Positions 38,201 to 47,637 of a DNA stretch of 64,000 nt are shown here, one piece after another. Each line of letters starts with the position of its first letter. Position 1 is the first letter of the stretch. The notes under the pieces are model-generated. The model was given only the letters and a program-made list of their open reading frames with translations, was not told the origin of the DNA and ran no database searches. Position numbers and translations under genes: made by a program. Source of the stretch: Spizellomyces punctatus DAOM BR117 (Eukaryota > Chytridiomycota > Chytridiomycetes > Spizellomycetales > Spizellomycetaceae); the NCBI RefSeq assembly GCF_000182565.1, contig NW_015971560.1, positions 91,889-155,888 of the forward strand, written 5' to 3'.

Positions 38201-39189
38201 CGGATTTCTGTACAACCCTTTTGCGTCAGGTGTACTGTTTGTTGAACATGGAACAGAAATCTTTGGAGACAGCGGGTGAAGGGCGCCCACTTCACCGCTA
38301 CCCAAGTGTGCTACCCTTCCTCTTCCACACTGGCATACGGCGAACTATTTTGTCGATACTTTTCATAATGATCTATCTGGAGTACAATATTCATCTCCGC
38401 AGATCAATGTGGAAGAACAACGCAGAGCTACAGGGTTTCTTGATCGAATTGGCTCTCCTATTTAGGCGCAGTCGGGTAAAATTTGTGCCCTTCGCTGGCT
38501 TCCTAGCGGACATAGGCAAGGAAGTTAGTGAAAAGCTGCAAGAGCAGAGTATTGATGAAACCCAGCGACTGATAATGGAGCAAAACATGCTCGTTCAAGG
38601 GACAGTAGATGAGGCATATACTAGTAGTCTTTCGGCGGTGAGAACGGCATTCGAGACAAGAATATGCGACATCTTCCCTCCAGACACCCCTCTAGTTGAT
38701 CCCGTCCTGAGCTCAAGCCCTGATGATCTTCTTGCTATGCGACTTGGGCCATCTATTACAACCCTATTCAAAGCGCCAAAGTCTCAGGTGTGGCCTCTGG
38801 ACACGATAACGGATGACATCTGGGGCACTCCCTTCGCAGAGAAATATACCAGCGACAGAAATAACTTTATCCTTGAAGAGATTTCCGGGCGACTTGATGT
38901 CATGCCTCCTGCCAAGCGCAAAAAAGTGGATGCAATCCGCTCCCATATCGATGTCGTAACTAAGGCCCGGCTATCTCGGGCGGATACTGTAAGGCAGTGC
39001 ATACGCTGCCTGCAATTCTCTCGAGGAAATGCATCTGGTCCTGACTCTGAATCAGAACATTTTCGAGGAGCGGATACGCTGATGTCTGAAATTGGCCTTC
39101 TGGCTAAAGGCCCAGTAGTATGGCGAGGCGCATTTCGGAATTGTTGCATATGCGGAGGTAGTTGGCGGGAGGTGCTGGACATCTCATAA
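35257..39189 (+). CDS. MED16: Mediator complex subunit 16 (Med16/Sin4)
   Basis: Multi-exon gene. ATG 35257 is the first after an in-frame TAG at 35227 and begins MTWSTLNLIAVASSNG, the usual Med16 propeller start. A WD-like strand pattern follows: ITCVQWDQHGKYLSSVDQTGRIIIW, then VHTVDLDEPVVAFQWLQEDR. The long helical C-terminal part ends with a cysteine cluster, RQCIRCLQFS and CCICGGSW, which matches the Med16 C-terminal zinc-binding motif. Med16 is a tail-module subunit that connects activators to RNA polymerase II. The first intron (near 35,355-35,460) and several middle splice sites are uncertain. The stop TAA at 39187-39189 lies 100 bp from the thioredoxin stop. Confidence 0.8.
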
Positions 39190-39288
39190 GATTAATTGTA
39201 AATGTGCAGGCTTTGTAATATATCAAGTGGGCAGCAATCATTGTAGAGTACAAAACATGAACCCGTCTGTCCCTGCATGTGAAGCAGT

Positions 39289-40016
39289 CTATGCCTGCGT
39301 GGCTTTCTCGATAAATTTCTTAACAGCAGCTTCATCTCGACTCCCAATAAAGGAATCTTTCACCTTGCTGTTCTGGAACACCAGCACAGTCGGAAGAGAC
39401 ATGATCTGCACGAAAGTGAACGATCAGTGATCTGCAGACCGACCCAGCACCAAAAGTTACCACCTGATATTTAGCAGCAATCTGCTCCGCCTTGTCTACG
39501 TCCACCTTCACTAAAAACGTTTTCTTGTTCTCTTCGACCGCCTTTTTCAGGATGGGGGCCAGTACTCGACAGGGCCCACACCAACTGAAAGGGGAGACCG
39601 CCACATGAAATTAATCAATAACCGCCCGGACTTACGCCGTTGAGAGGAAAAGCTCCTTACTTTGCATAGAAGTCCACCACGACGGGTGTGTCTCCCGCTT
39701 CCGCTAATATCGTTTCGAAATCAGCATCACCTGCTGATACTTCAGAGCCCAAGCTTGGGGCAAGTGCTCCCGATGTTGAACTAAACGACCGTGTCGGAGT
39801 AGTCACTGAAAGTCTGGAGGACGTTATGGCAATTTGAGATACATGAGGGAAAGGTACTGTGGTACGAGTAGCTGTACAATTATTGGAAGTAGATCAGCGT
39901 ATGCGCAAGAAAATGGGTAGGCAGTGTGGACAATTACCGGTTGTGTAGGTGGCCGCAGACACAAAAGAGCGCGATATCCGGGCGCGGGCAGTACGTGCAG
40001 CAATTGTACGAAGCAT
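39289..40016 (-). CDS. Mitochondrial-type thioredoxin
   Basis: Multi-exon gene from ATG 40016 to TAG 39289-39291. The first about 65 residues are rich in Arg, Ser, Thr and Ala and nearly lack acids (MLRTIAARTARARISRSF), as in a mitochondrial presequence. The thioredoxin fold follows: TPVVVDFYA, active-site WCGPC, VKVDVDKAEQIAAKYQV, the cis-proline segment MSLPTVLVFQNSKV, and a C-terminal KKFIEKAT helix. It reduces protein disulfides using thioredoxin reductase and NADPH. An X-box lies 71 bp upstream of the start. It is convergent with MED16. Confidence 0.88.
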
Positions 40017-40086
40017 TTCAAGATTGGTTTCGCACAAGATTTCACACTGGCAATGGGTCTATGACGAGAAGAGCTAATGTCATATT

Positions 40087-40100
40087 GTTACCATAGCAAC
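40087..40100 (+). promoter_or_regulatory. RFX-type X-box upstream of thioredoxin
   Basis: The 14-mer GTTACCATAGCAAC is a perfect RFX X-box (GTNRCC-N2-RGYAAC). It lies between the 3' end of the unrecognised gene (40114) and the thioredoxin ATG (40016), about 70 bp from the latter. Spacing and spacer sequence (AT) are almost the same as at the BAG1-like gene. Confidence 0.55.
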
Positions 40101-40113
40101 TACATTGACTTTG

Positions 40114-41131
40114 TCAGCGTATGGCTTCCACCACGTCGTCGTCCCCGTCACTTTCAACTTCCAGCGCCCTCAAGTCCAAACAATGAATGATGTCGCTCTT
40201 TAGAAAGTTGCTGGCAATTTCCAGGAGGGTAGGAGGCGGCTTGTTTGACGCACTCGGCGCGCAGATCGTGAACGTTGCGAAATGTTGCGGAGGAACTATG
40301 ATATATCAAATCAACATGTAATCCCATCAAACGAGATTGGATACTTACCTTGTCGTGACTGCACAGCAGCTTCTGTTGTCGTAGTTGCAAATACTGACTC
40401 GTCCGGCACCGTAGTCTTATGCTTTGATAGCTGGTTATGCTGAGAAGACTCGCTGTCCTGTCTCCTGCCCTCCAAAGGCTTTTCCCGTCTATTCAAAGTT
40501 CCATGTGTCTCAGATACTTCATTTGCTTCCTCGTTATTCGCCAGTGAAACAAAGAATTCATTGACACCCTGGGATTGCATCTTGTTTCTCTCATGTGTTG
40601 CCAACCGTGACAGTATTTGCGCATTGTTGGCAGTTTGCGTCATCTCGTCAACCATGCGTTTAGGATCTAAACTCATTAGAACACAACTTGTTCATTATTT
40701 ATCAATCTTCTCATTCTTGGACATGACCAATACCTACATGACCAATTTTGCGAGAATGCTCCAGTGGTCTCTACTACTACAGCATCCCTCACCGGGTGTG
40801 AATAGGCAGTGTGAGGTCGCAAGCCCTGGTGTTCCCTGTGCCCCCACCATGATGGGTATATTGTATGCACTGGGGCAGCTTCTGAAGGCCGTCGAACCAG
40901 CGGCTAGACATGACTGTCAGCGTCGGTAAAGCCTACACTGCCCTAATATCCTACTACCTCCTCCGGAACGCTCATTACAACGCGTTGAGCCATTTTGCGT
41001 ATTCCGCTATGATCGTAGGTGCCATCGCTAATGAAGCGGCGTTCGCGCTCTGTGGTTGTCTTTGAACGCGATCTTCCTCTACTGACCACATGCGAGGTTA
41101 CTCGTTTCCTGCTCACAGTGCTGGTGGTCAT
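40114..41131 (-). CDS. Unrecognised protein, tentative four-exon model
   Basis: I do not recognise the family. The well-supported part is 40666-40114: DPKRMVDEMTQTANNAQIL, a polar middle, then a GT-AG intron (about 40,350-40,300) that splices SRQ to VPPQHFATF, and a C-terminus of LLEIASNFLKSDIIHCLDL and an acidic ESDGDDDVV tail, ending at TGA 40114-40116. Two upstream exons, 41131-40958 and 40913-40793, join in frame to DPKRMV using introns of 44 and 126 nt. That exon 1 is very basic (TVSRKRVTSHVVSRGRSRSK). Alternatively the gene could start at ATG 40676 (MSLDPKRM). The product would be hydrophilic with no membrane segment. Confidence 0.4.
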
Positions 41132-41613
41132 TGCCCTTCCGTGCAATGCGTGCAGCTGGACAACTCAGGGTCAACCCGATGTCCGAACGCGTCTCTTACG
41201 TATTGCGGAGATTGCCAGAAATTCCCCGAGCGCCGATCTAAAATAATCTGAATTTGTCCATACTTCTCCATCCATTTCACCTTGTTTTTCTTTAGCGTTG
41301 AATAGCTATGACTACCGTAGGCATTCTTTCGCAGAATATAGGACCACATCTTGGATATTATCGTTGGTATCGTGCTGTAATTCTGTTCAATATTCCTCAT
41401 CTTACATGTCGTTTTGTTTATACTTTGACATTGTTTCCGATGGCCTCTCGGGTACTCCACCAAATTTCCTGCTTTTTCAGCGGGCGACTTTTCACAACCG
41501 TTCCAGGATGACGCCAATGCAACCGATGCCCGATCGAGAAAAAGGTGATTATATGTAAAACGATCTTGCCAATTACCCAAACTTTTAATCAGTGTGTGGG
41601 ACTATCATTCAGA

Positions 41614-43728
41614 ATGGAGCCAGTCATTGTTAGTGCCTTAGACTTGAAGCGCCTACAGCAGAAACTTGAAGGGGTAGGGGTAGAGGAGCGAATCCGTCAG
41701 ATGCAAAAAGAAGATGTGAGTATAGCAGGATTGACCATAAATGCATTTTGGCCTGCAATTATTATTGCCAATGTTGTTGCTCACGGAGTTCTCTAGCGTG
41801 AGGAACGATACCGTCTGTCCAAGGCCCGCGTATCACGGTGGGACAATACCATTGCAGGCCAGCGGCGAAAAAGACTTCAATCCCGTTCAGATAGACTGGC
41901 AGCCGAGGAAGCTGAGCGTGTACGAATGGACCAGGAGTATGCCGCAGAGGAAGCTGAGAGGAGGAAGGCTGCCATTGACCGAGCCAAGCAATTACAGTAT
42001 TACCAAACAGATATGGTCAAGAACTTTCATAGTAAAGTTGTGCTCTTTGAGGCCTTAAAGGTTAGCCTCGACGAATATAATATGAGGCATGTCCTAATTG
42101 CTGACCATGGGTGGTGTTAGGAAAGAGATATGCAGGTCGCTCTCAAAAAAGAGCGGGCAGAGCTCGAAAGGAAACGGGATTTGGAATACGCGCGCGAAGA
42201 AGAACCGAAAGCAGTTGCTGCGAAACAGGCTGAACTGCAAGTGCAACTAGAAGTCCGACGACGTGCATTGCAAGCACAGCAGGATCTGCTTGATCAACTG
42301 AGACAAAAGCAAGCGCGGGAAGATGTAGAAGCGGAGGTAAATTTCGTCTTCTGATGTTTCATGGTTTCCTATATTTAATCGCTGCTTTAGGCATGCCGCC
42401 GAGAAGCAGAGACTCTGACTCGCCTTGACGAAGAATTCAAACAGAAGCAAAAAGAGGCGGCCGCGAAACAACGGTCGCAGCGAGCAATTTTGCGTCAAGA
42501 ACTCCTTAATATGAAAGAAGAGCTAGCTACTCGAAACGCAGCAGATCGACAATTAGATGCAGAAGAATCTCGCAAGGCAGATGAATGGGCTGATCGGAAA
42601 AGACAGCAGAACATAAAGAAGAAAGAGCGCGAAAGGACCTGGTTCAAGTAAGCAGTTTCCTGCCACGCTCCTGACAGAATTATATAATAACTATCTCCAA
42701 TTATTCCCTACATTGCAGCGAATCGCAAAGAATGAGACAATGTATTGGGGAGCAAACAGCCAAAGAGGATGCCCTCATCGACGCAAAGATTGATGAGGCA
42801 GTGGCCAAAGCTATGCGGGACCGAGAGGAGAAAGTGAAACGCCAAGAAAAAGAAGCTGCCGAAAAGAAACGCCGACAAGCAGATGAGCTGACCACTGCAT
42901 ATAAAAGCCATGTGGGTAGCAATTGCGAGTCCTGTTATAATGTGAATTCCGTGCACTGAACTGTGCAAATGGTTGATAGATCCGAAGAACCGAAATCCAA
43001 CGTAAGATTCAAAAAGAACAGGATCAAGAAGAGCTAAAGGAGTACGTCCGACTCAATGAACAGGCCACCTCGGAGCGAAAAGTTCGGAAACAGGAACTGT
43101 TGCGGAAAGGGAAAGAGCTTCAAGACGTACACCTGCGAGAAATAGTACGTCACATTCTGATGATCAATCGATGCCCCCCTATTCAAGGCCTCACCGTCTT
43201 TTGCCTTGCTAGGCTCTTCATACCGCTCAGCGTGCAAAGGATCGCGAAGAGCAGCTTGCAAACGATCGTGCTACACTCGCGGTCCACGAGCATGACGACG
43301 AGAGATTGCAGGCCTATATGAAGAGTCTCGCTGCTGAATCATGGGCCCAAGACAATGCACGTCTACAACATTATGTGCACGAAGAAACCAGTAAGCCCAA
43401 AGACCAGCGACCGTGGCGACTGGCGGATAAACATTGGGTAGACACTGGTAAGCGGCTGGGGCTGACCAGTAACAAGTATCACCCGATGGATGTGGCGGGA
43501 ACAAATGAGATATGTAGGGGAGACTTTCTGTCCGTAGTGGGAAAAGCAACATCTCGGTGCGGTTCCGCTGCTGGCGGTGCAACCGTCGTATGTACACCTC
43601 AACCATCCGCTAGCCCAGCCAATTCCCGTCCTGCCAGTTCGTCGACAATCATATCGCCGCGAACTGGAGGCCATTGCAAACAAGGACGGCCCGCAATTCT
43701 TGAGAGACTCCCGGCTGTGCATGTCTAG
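41614..43728 (+). CDS. CFAP210: CFAP210 (CCDC173)-like axonemal coiled-coil protein, TPH domain
   Basis: Multi-exon gene from ATG 41614. Nearly the whole product is charged coiled coil. The diagnostic trichohyalin/plectin-homology start is present: ERIRQMQKED, then RYRLSKARVSRWDNTIAGQR after an intron, then AIDRAKQLQYYQTDMVKNFHS and LFEALKERDMQ. This corresponds closely to CFAP210, a microtubule inner protein of ciliary doublets. Further exons add long Glu/Lys/Arg/Gln helices (about 42,120-43,140) and AYMKSLAAESWAQDN (about 43,316). The last exon is uncertain: one frame ends at 43728, another ends with RRQSYRRELEAIANKDG (about 43,645-43,700). It implies a motile flagellum, that is, zoospores. 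Confidence 0.8.
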
Positions 43729-44124
43729 CAGTTTATTCGTTTGTATACTTTTTGCCATAGTACTGTAACGTAATAGAATTAATCGGTTTATATCACACTC
43801 CGTACCAAAGTTCCATGGGCCATAACAAGTTTTCAACACGGATAAGTGGTACTTTGGAGTCTAATTAATACGCGTCAATATATACACGGGATTATAATGA
43901 ACAGATCCAGCCTGATGCTGGGATGAAAAGCACTTTTTGCCCAACGACAAGCTTTACAGCTGACCGAGTCTCAACGACGCAATGACCTCTGCCCTACAAA
44001 GACATCTCAGCACCTGCTAAACCCATCCACATTCGTCTGCGCCTTTTCATTTGTCCGGTCCACTCGTGCATTAATCAGTCACTGCTCTCGACGACCTACG
44101 TGCACGGTTCGCGGGAAAGGCATT
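43729..44124. other. Convergent 3' flanks of CFAP210 and CK2 beta genes
   Basis: About 400 bp between two stop codons. It is AT-rich at its left end and should carry both polyadenylation signals. No gene is supported. Confidence 0.45.
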
Positions 44125-44796
44125 TCATTCGTTGACCTGCGCTTGATGAAGACGTTGCTGCATTTGCTCCTTCAACTGGTCTTGCTTCCTGTGCTCGTTA
44201 GCGATGTGATGGACCTTGAATCCAAAAATTTTCGGAACGTATCTCTTCGGAGTTTTAGCAGGCATCAGATTTGGGTATGCTTGTAGCAGTAGGTGAGGGA
44301 ACGTTGTACCAAAATGTGCACCATCAATCGCAAGATGCCGTCTCGATATCGGGTTGTAGACATCCTCACAGCGCGGACAATACAGCTTGACACACTTCAC
44401 TCCAGCCACATCCCATAGCCCAACAGGGAGCACTGGCTGGTTGTCACACAGAACTCGTGGGCACCGACCAAATTCTGCATGGCGAAACTTTTCCTGCATC
44501 TTTGTGAGTCCGCGGGCGGTAAGGATAAAACGAGCATGAATGAGGCCATAAAGATGTCGCGCCGACTTTTCCACTTCCGCCCGCATATCGTCATCCAAGT
44601 CCTCTTCTAGTGCATCGGTGATCATATCGAACGCTAGTGCGTAGTGCTGTACTTCCGTGTTTAACCCCGTCAAGTTGAATCGGTCGAGGATATAATCTTC
44701 ATCAACATCACAGTAGAATTCATTTCCTTTCAACGACTGAAACCATTCTATCCAGTATGCAGTGGACTCTGCTGATTCAGAAGAGCCCGCGGACAT
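44125..44796 (-). CDS. CKB2: Casein kinase 2 regulatory subunit beta
   Basis: Single-exon gene of 223 aa, the usual length. N-terminal WIEWFQSLKGNEFYCDVDEDYILDRFNLTGL is typical, followed by an acidic loop (EEDLDDDMRAE) and LYGLIHARFILTARGL. The zinc finger that mediates dimerisation is complete: CPRVLC, then CVKLYCPRCEDVYNP. CK2 beta stabilises the tetrameric Ser/Thr kinase and selects substrates. It is divergent from CEP20 with a shared upstream region of about 570 bp. Whether it is CKB1 or CKB2 in yeast terms is a guess; one gene may serve both roles. Confidence 0.95.
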   Translation of the reverse strand: MSAGSSESAESTAYWIEWFQSLKGNEFYCDVDEDYILDRFNLTGLNTEVQHYALAFDMITDALEEDLDDDMRAEVEKSARHLYGLIHARFILTARGLTKMQEKFRHAEFGRCPRVLCDNQPVLPVGLWDVAGVKCVKLYCPRCEDVYNPISRRHLAIDGAHFGTTFPHLLLQAYPNLMPAKTPKRYVPKIFGFKVHHIANEHRKQDQLKEQMQQRLHQAQVNE

Positions 44797-45366
44797 TTGA
44801 TCCTGTGGTGCAGAAACGTCGAATCAGTCCATGTCCACAGATCAATATATTTCTCAACCAATAGGGTGAGTACAAACTTGCCTCCATTCGCTATGGCTGT
44901 CCTCGGGTTATGGCTTGGCAAATGTAGTACTGGTGCGTGAAACAAGGTTGTCTTCTGTTATTTTTCTCCTTGCAGGAAACGCAGTCAAGTCTATTTACCT
45001 CAAGTGCAAGAAGGCAAGGAATGGACAAAGCGCACGTCCCTGCCCACCTGCCTTTGCAATGGTGCGCACCCCCTTCTGAAAAGAGCAAAAAGTAGAAGAT
45101 GCTTTTCAAAAGCCGAGCTTAATGGTTTTGGTCAAAGACCCTTCCCATTCTCTTGACTTGCGTTGGTCGTCATGACGGCAGGCCATGGCTTAGTCACACT
45201 GATGAACACGTCCGTCTCGCGTCCCTCGTCGTCGTTAACTTGCTTCCCCATTTGCAAAACCTCGCCTTTGTAAAAGAAAAAGGAAAATGTCTTCATATGA
45301 AGATTTAAAGGATGGTGTGTGAGGTAGAAGCATATCCGTATGTAGCCATTTGTCTCTAAAGTGCTG
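44797..45366. other. Divergent region between CK2 beta and CEP20
   Basis: 570 bp likely to hold both promoters. I looked for an X-box because CEP20 is a centriolar gene and found none that fits the RFX consensus. Confidence 0.5.
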
Positions 45367-45853
45367 ATGCATTCCTGCCATTTCTCCGCCGTAGCTTTAA
45401 GGGAAAACTTGGAAGCACGAGGGTTTATGAGCGACATTAGAGCGCGAGTGCGAGCAGAAGTGTACAGAGCCCTTGAAGATGAGGTTAGTCTGTGGCTACT
45501 ACAACTGCAAGATAACTGGACCATTTTATTCTAATGGAACTGTTGGCAGAGTGAGATAAAGCCCCAAGTTTCCAAAGAGAGCGAACTCTTGAATGAGCTA
45601 ATCAGAGAATACTTGCGTTACTCTGGATATAATCACACAATTTCGGTGTTTTCTGCAGGTGACATGGACTTTTTTACACGATGCCTGGTCAATGTTTTAA
45701 CTGATTGTCCTAATGTGTAAAACAGAAGCGGACCTTCCAGCCAAGCCGGCTGATCGCCAGACTATAGCCACTGACCTTGACTTGGACATCGATGGATATC
45801 CTCCTTCAGTGTATGATACTCAGCCATCTTTGGTTATTGTTGGCGAACCCTAA
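45367..45853 (+). CDS. CEP20: CEP20/FOPNL (FOR20)-like basal-body protein with LisH motif
   Basis: Three exons, 45367-45483, 45550-45658 and 45726-45853, sum to 354 nt (117 aa). ATG 45367 is the first after an in-frame TAG at 45343. The product matches the N-terminal part of CEP20: ALRENLEARGF, then RARVRAEVYRALEDE, then the LisH dimerisation motif ELLNELIREYLRYSGYNHTISVF, then ADLPAKPADRQTIATDLDL. CEP20/FOR20 is a centriole and basal-body protein needed to assemble cilia. It is shorter at the C-terminus than human CEP20. With CFAP210 it marks a flagellated life stage. Confidence 0.85.
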
Positions 45854-46303
45854 TAAGGTTTTCAATGGCACGGCAGGCCCTTGTTGTACGGTTTGGCCCT
45901 TCGCAATGTGTTGACGAAACCACCCCACCCCAACCCTCCGCCAAAGCAACCTGCAACCCAGAAAACAGACATTCTCCAGGAGCGACCGCCGTCAAATACT
46001 GCCGGGTGAAGCAAGCGAGCAGTGGAGGATTGCGTCACTGGACGTCAATAATCCAGGGCGCTGATGATGGCCATAAAACGCAATGAAAGAACCTCGCTGG
46101 CGTCGCTCCGCTACCGGCATCCCATGGAAGATAATCAATCTTAGCAAACCCATCGCTCTACGCGCATAGAAGTAGTAAAATGCTCATTGCACCAGCTCAA
46201 AACATGTCGTCCAACCCATCGTCTAGTCCAATATATAAGGATATATTATATTTTTGTGAGCCCGTGGGTGAACTCTTCGGTACATTTGTTGGATGTTGGT
46301 CGA
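45854..46303. other. Intergenic, CEP20 to small respiratory-type gene (convergent)
   Basis: About 450 bp between convergent stops. A short open frame at 45,865-46,083 shows no similarity I can name. Nothing else is supported. Confidence 0.45.
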
Positions 46304-46858
46304 TTATGCCACAGCACCGGCGGCCTGCTCAGCATATTCCTTCTTAACGCCTTCTCGAAGGGGACCAACCCTCATTTCGGTGTCTAAGGGAAAGGGAATT
46401 TAGGACGATGATGGCGAAGGTTCCAGTAGCGGAAGTAAAACACATACTGGCGAAGGGGAGGCCAAAGCCAACAATAGACAAGACCCAGAAGGTAACTAAA
46501 AATCGAGTCCGGCTGCGGGTGGTGAAGGGAACAGCCTACATGAACCGGTACGGGTGAGGACACCTTGACTATAATAGTTCACCTACGGACATTTACTTAC
46601 ACCGTCACCTTTCCAGTTGTCCCCACTGCACATTTCCACATAAAAACGAGAGATCTGTTAGATATAGAGGCCCTCTCTCACATTACTCTCACGGGCACCT
46701 ACGCAAAGTTCAAGGGACCTGTGAACCGCGATGAGGTTACTTGCAATTCCGAATTAACGTGCGAAAATCAAACACCTACCCCAAGCAGACACTTGGCTGT
46801 CCCCACCGCGGACGAGACGAGCAGGACGTGCAGTACGAAGAAGCGTCTTGGCAAACAT
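46304..46858 (-). CDS. Small mitochondrial single-pass protein, Cox7c/Cox8-like candidate
   Basis: Four exons: 46858-46780, 46718-46703 (a 16-nt micro-exon), 46512-46448 and 46383-46304. They sum to 240 nt (79 aa) with GT-AG borders throughout. Nothing in this length range is conclusive alone, but the layout is coherent. A mitochondrial-type presequence comes first (MFAKTLLRTARPARLVRGG). Then WGPLNFARTRF leads into one hydrophobic helix (LVTFWVLSIVGFGLPFA). A short charged matrix or intermembrane tail follows (REGVKKEYAEQAAGAVA). The layout LNF-basic-helix-GFGLPF resembles cytochrome c oxidase Cox7c/Cox8 subunits; another small respiratory or F0 subunit is possible. Confidence 0.5.
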
Positions 46859-47637
46859 TACGAATGTTGTGTGGGATGTGAGTTTGAATTGAAAAACCAA
46901 CTCGCGTTCTGCGGGCGTTGCCGGATTTCCTTTGCTGTTTCTTGTCATGGCCATGGCTAAGCAGCATTGAATCAAATTTCAACCGCGTTGCCATGTGCGG
47001 TCGTCAAGCAGCAGATGAGTTTTCATGCGATGAACACTAGCAATGTATTGCTCTGCTGCAAGTTAGTGTCCGTGGCGGGCTTTCTGCGGGGGTAGGTAAC
47101 CAGCTCTGATCTGTAATGGCCTGGTTCACGATGGCGTCGTTTACCCTGGTGTCCTTTGCCCGGAACGCAATCCAATTTATAGCACAAACGTGATGGATTT
47201 AGGAACCCAGTCGCTTCATGATTTTATCCCAGGAGTATACGAGAACATGCTTGAGAAGGTGAAAGTGGCCAGCTGGTGAAGCTCTAGAATACATCGCAGG
47301 ATCCCATAGGGGATCTGATGCATTATATGACGATAGGAAAAGTAATATTTCCTACGGGTGTTGGATCTGCAGAGATACATCTTAAAAAGTCACTTAAGAA
47401 GCCAAGGCGTTTTCCTTTGGCTCATAATGTTGCCCTTTCCTGTGACATGTCTCCTCCCAAGTGAAACTATCGGCGCTGCTTGACCGACGGTTGTTACGAA
47501 GAAAGTCAATGTAGGAGACGTCGACAGACTGGAGGCTGAAGTGCGATAGACCCCGTGACTATGTATCACATGATCTGTACAGCTCAGTCGTCACAACATT
47601 CAAACTCCATCTCCAGAAGCAAAGGTGGGAAAAGGAC
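46859..47637. other. Divergent intergenic region upstream of the WDR44-like gene
   Basis: About 780 bp separating the small mitochondrial-type gene from the WD gene. Only short, unconvincing open frames are present. Both promoters should be here. Confidence 0.45.

Noticed and set aside
41128-41580. 150-codon minus-strand frame upstream of CFAP210
   Set aside because: It contains no recognisable domain, overlaps the likely CFAP210 promoter, and is not needed for the unrecognised gene model.
44797-45366. Searched for an X-box at CEP20 and at CFAP210 (41,300-41,613)
   Set aside because: No sequence fitting GTNRCC-N0-3-RGYAAC was found, so RFX control of these two is not claimed.
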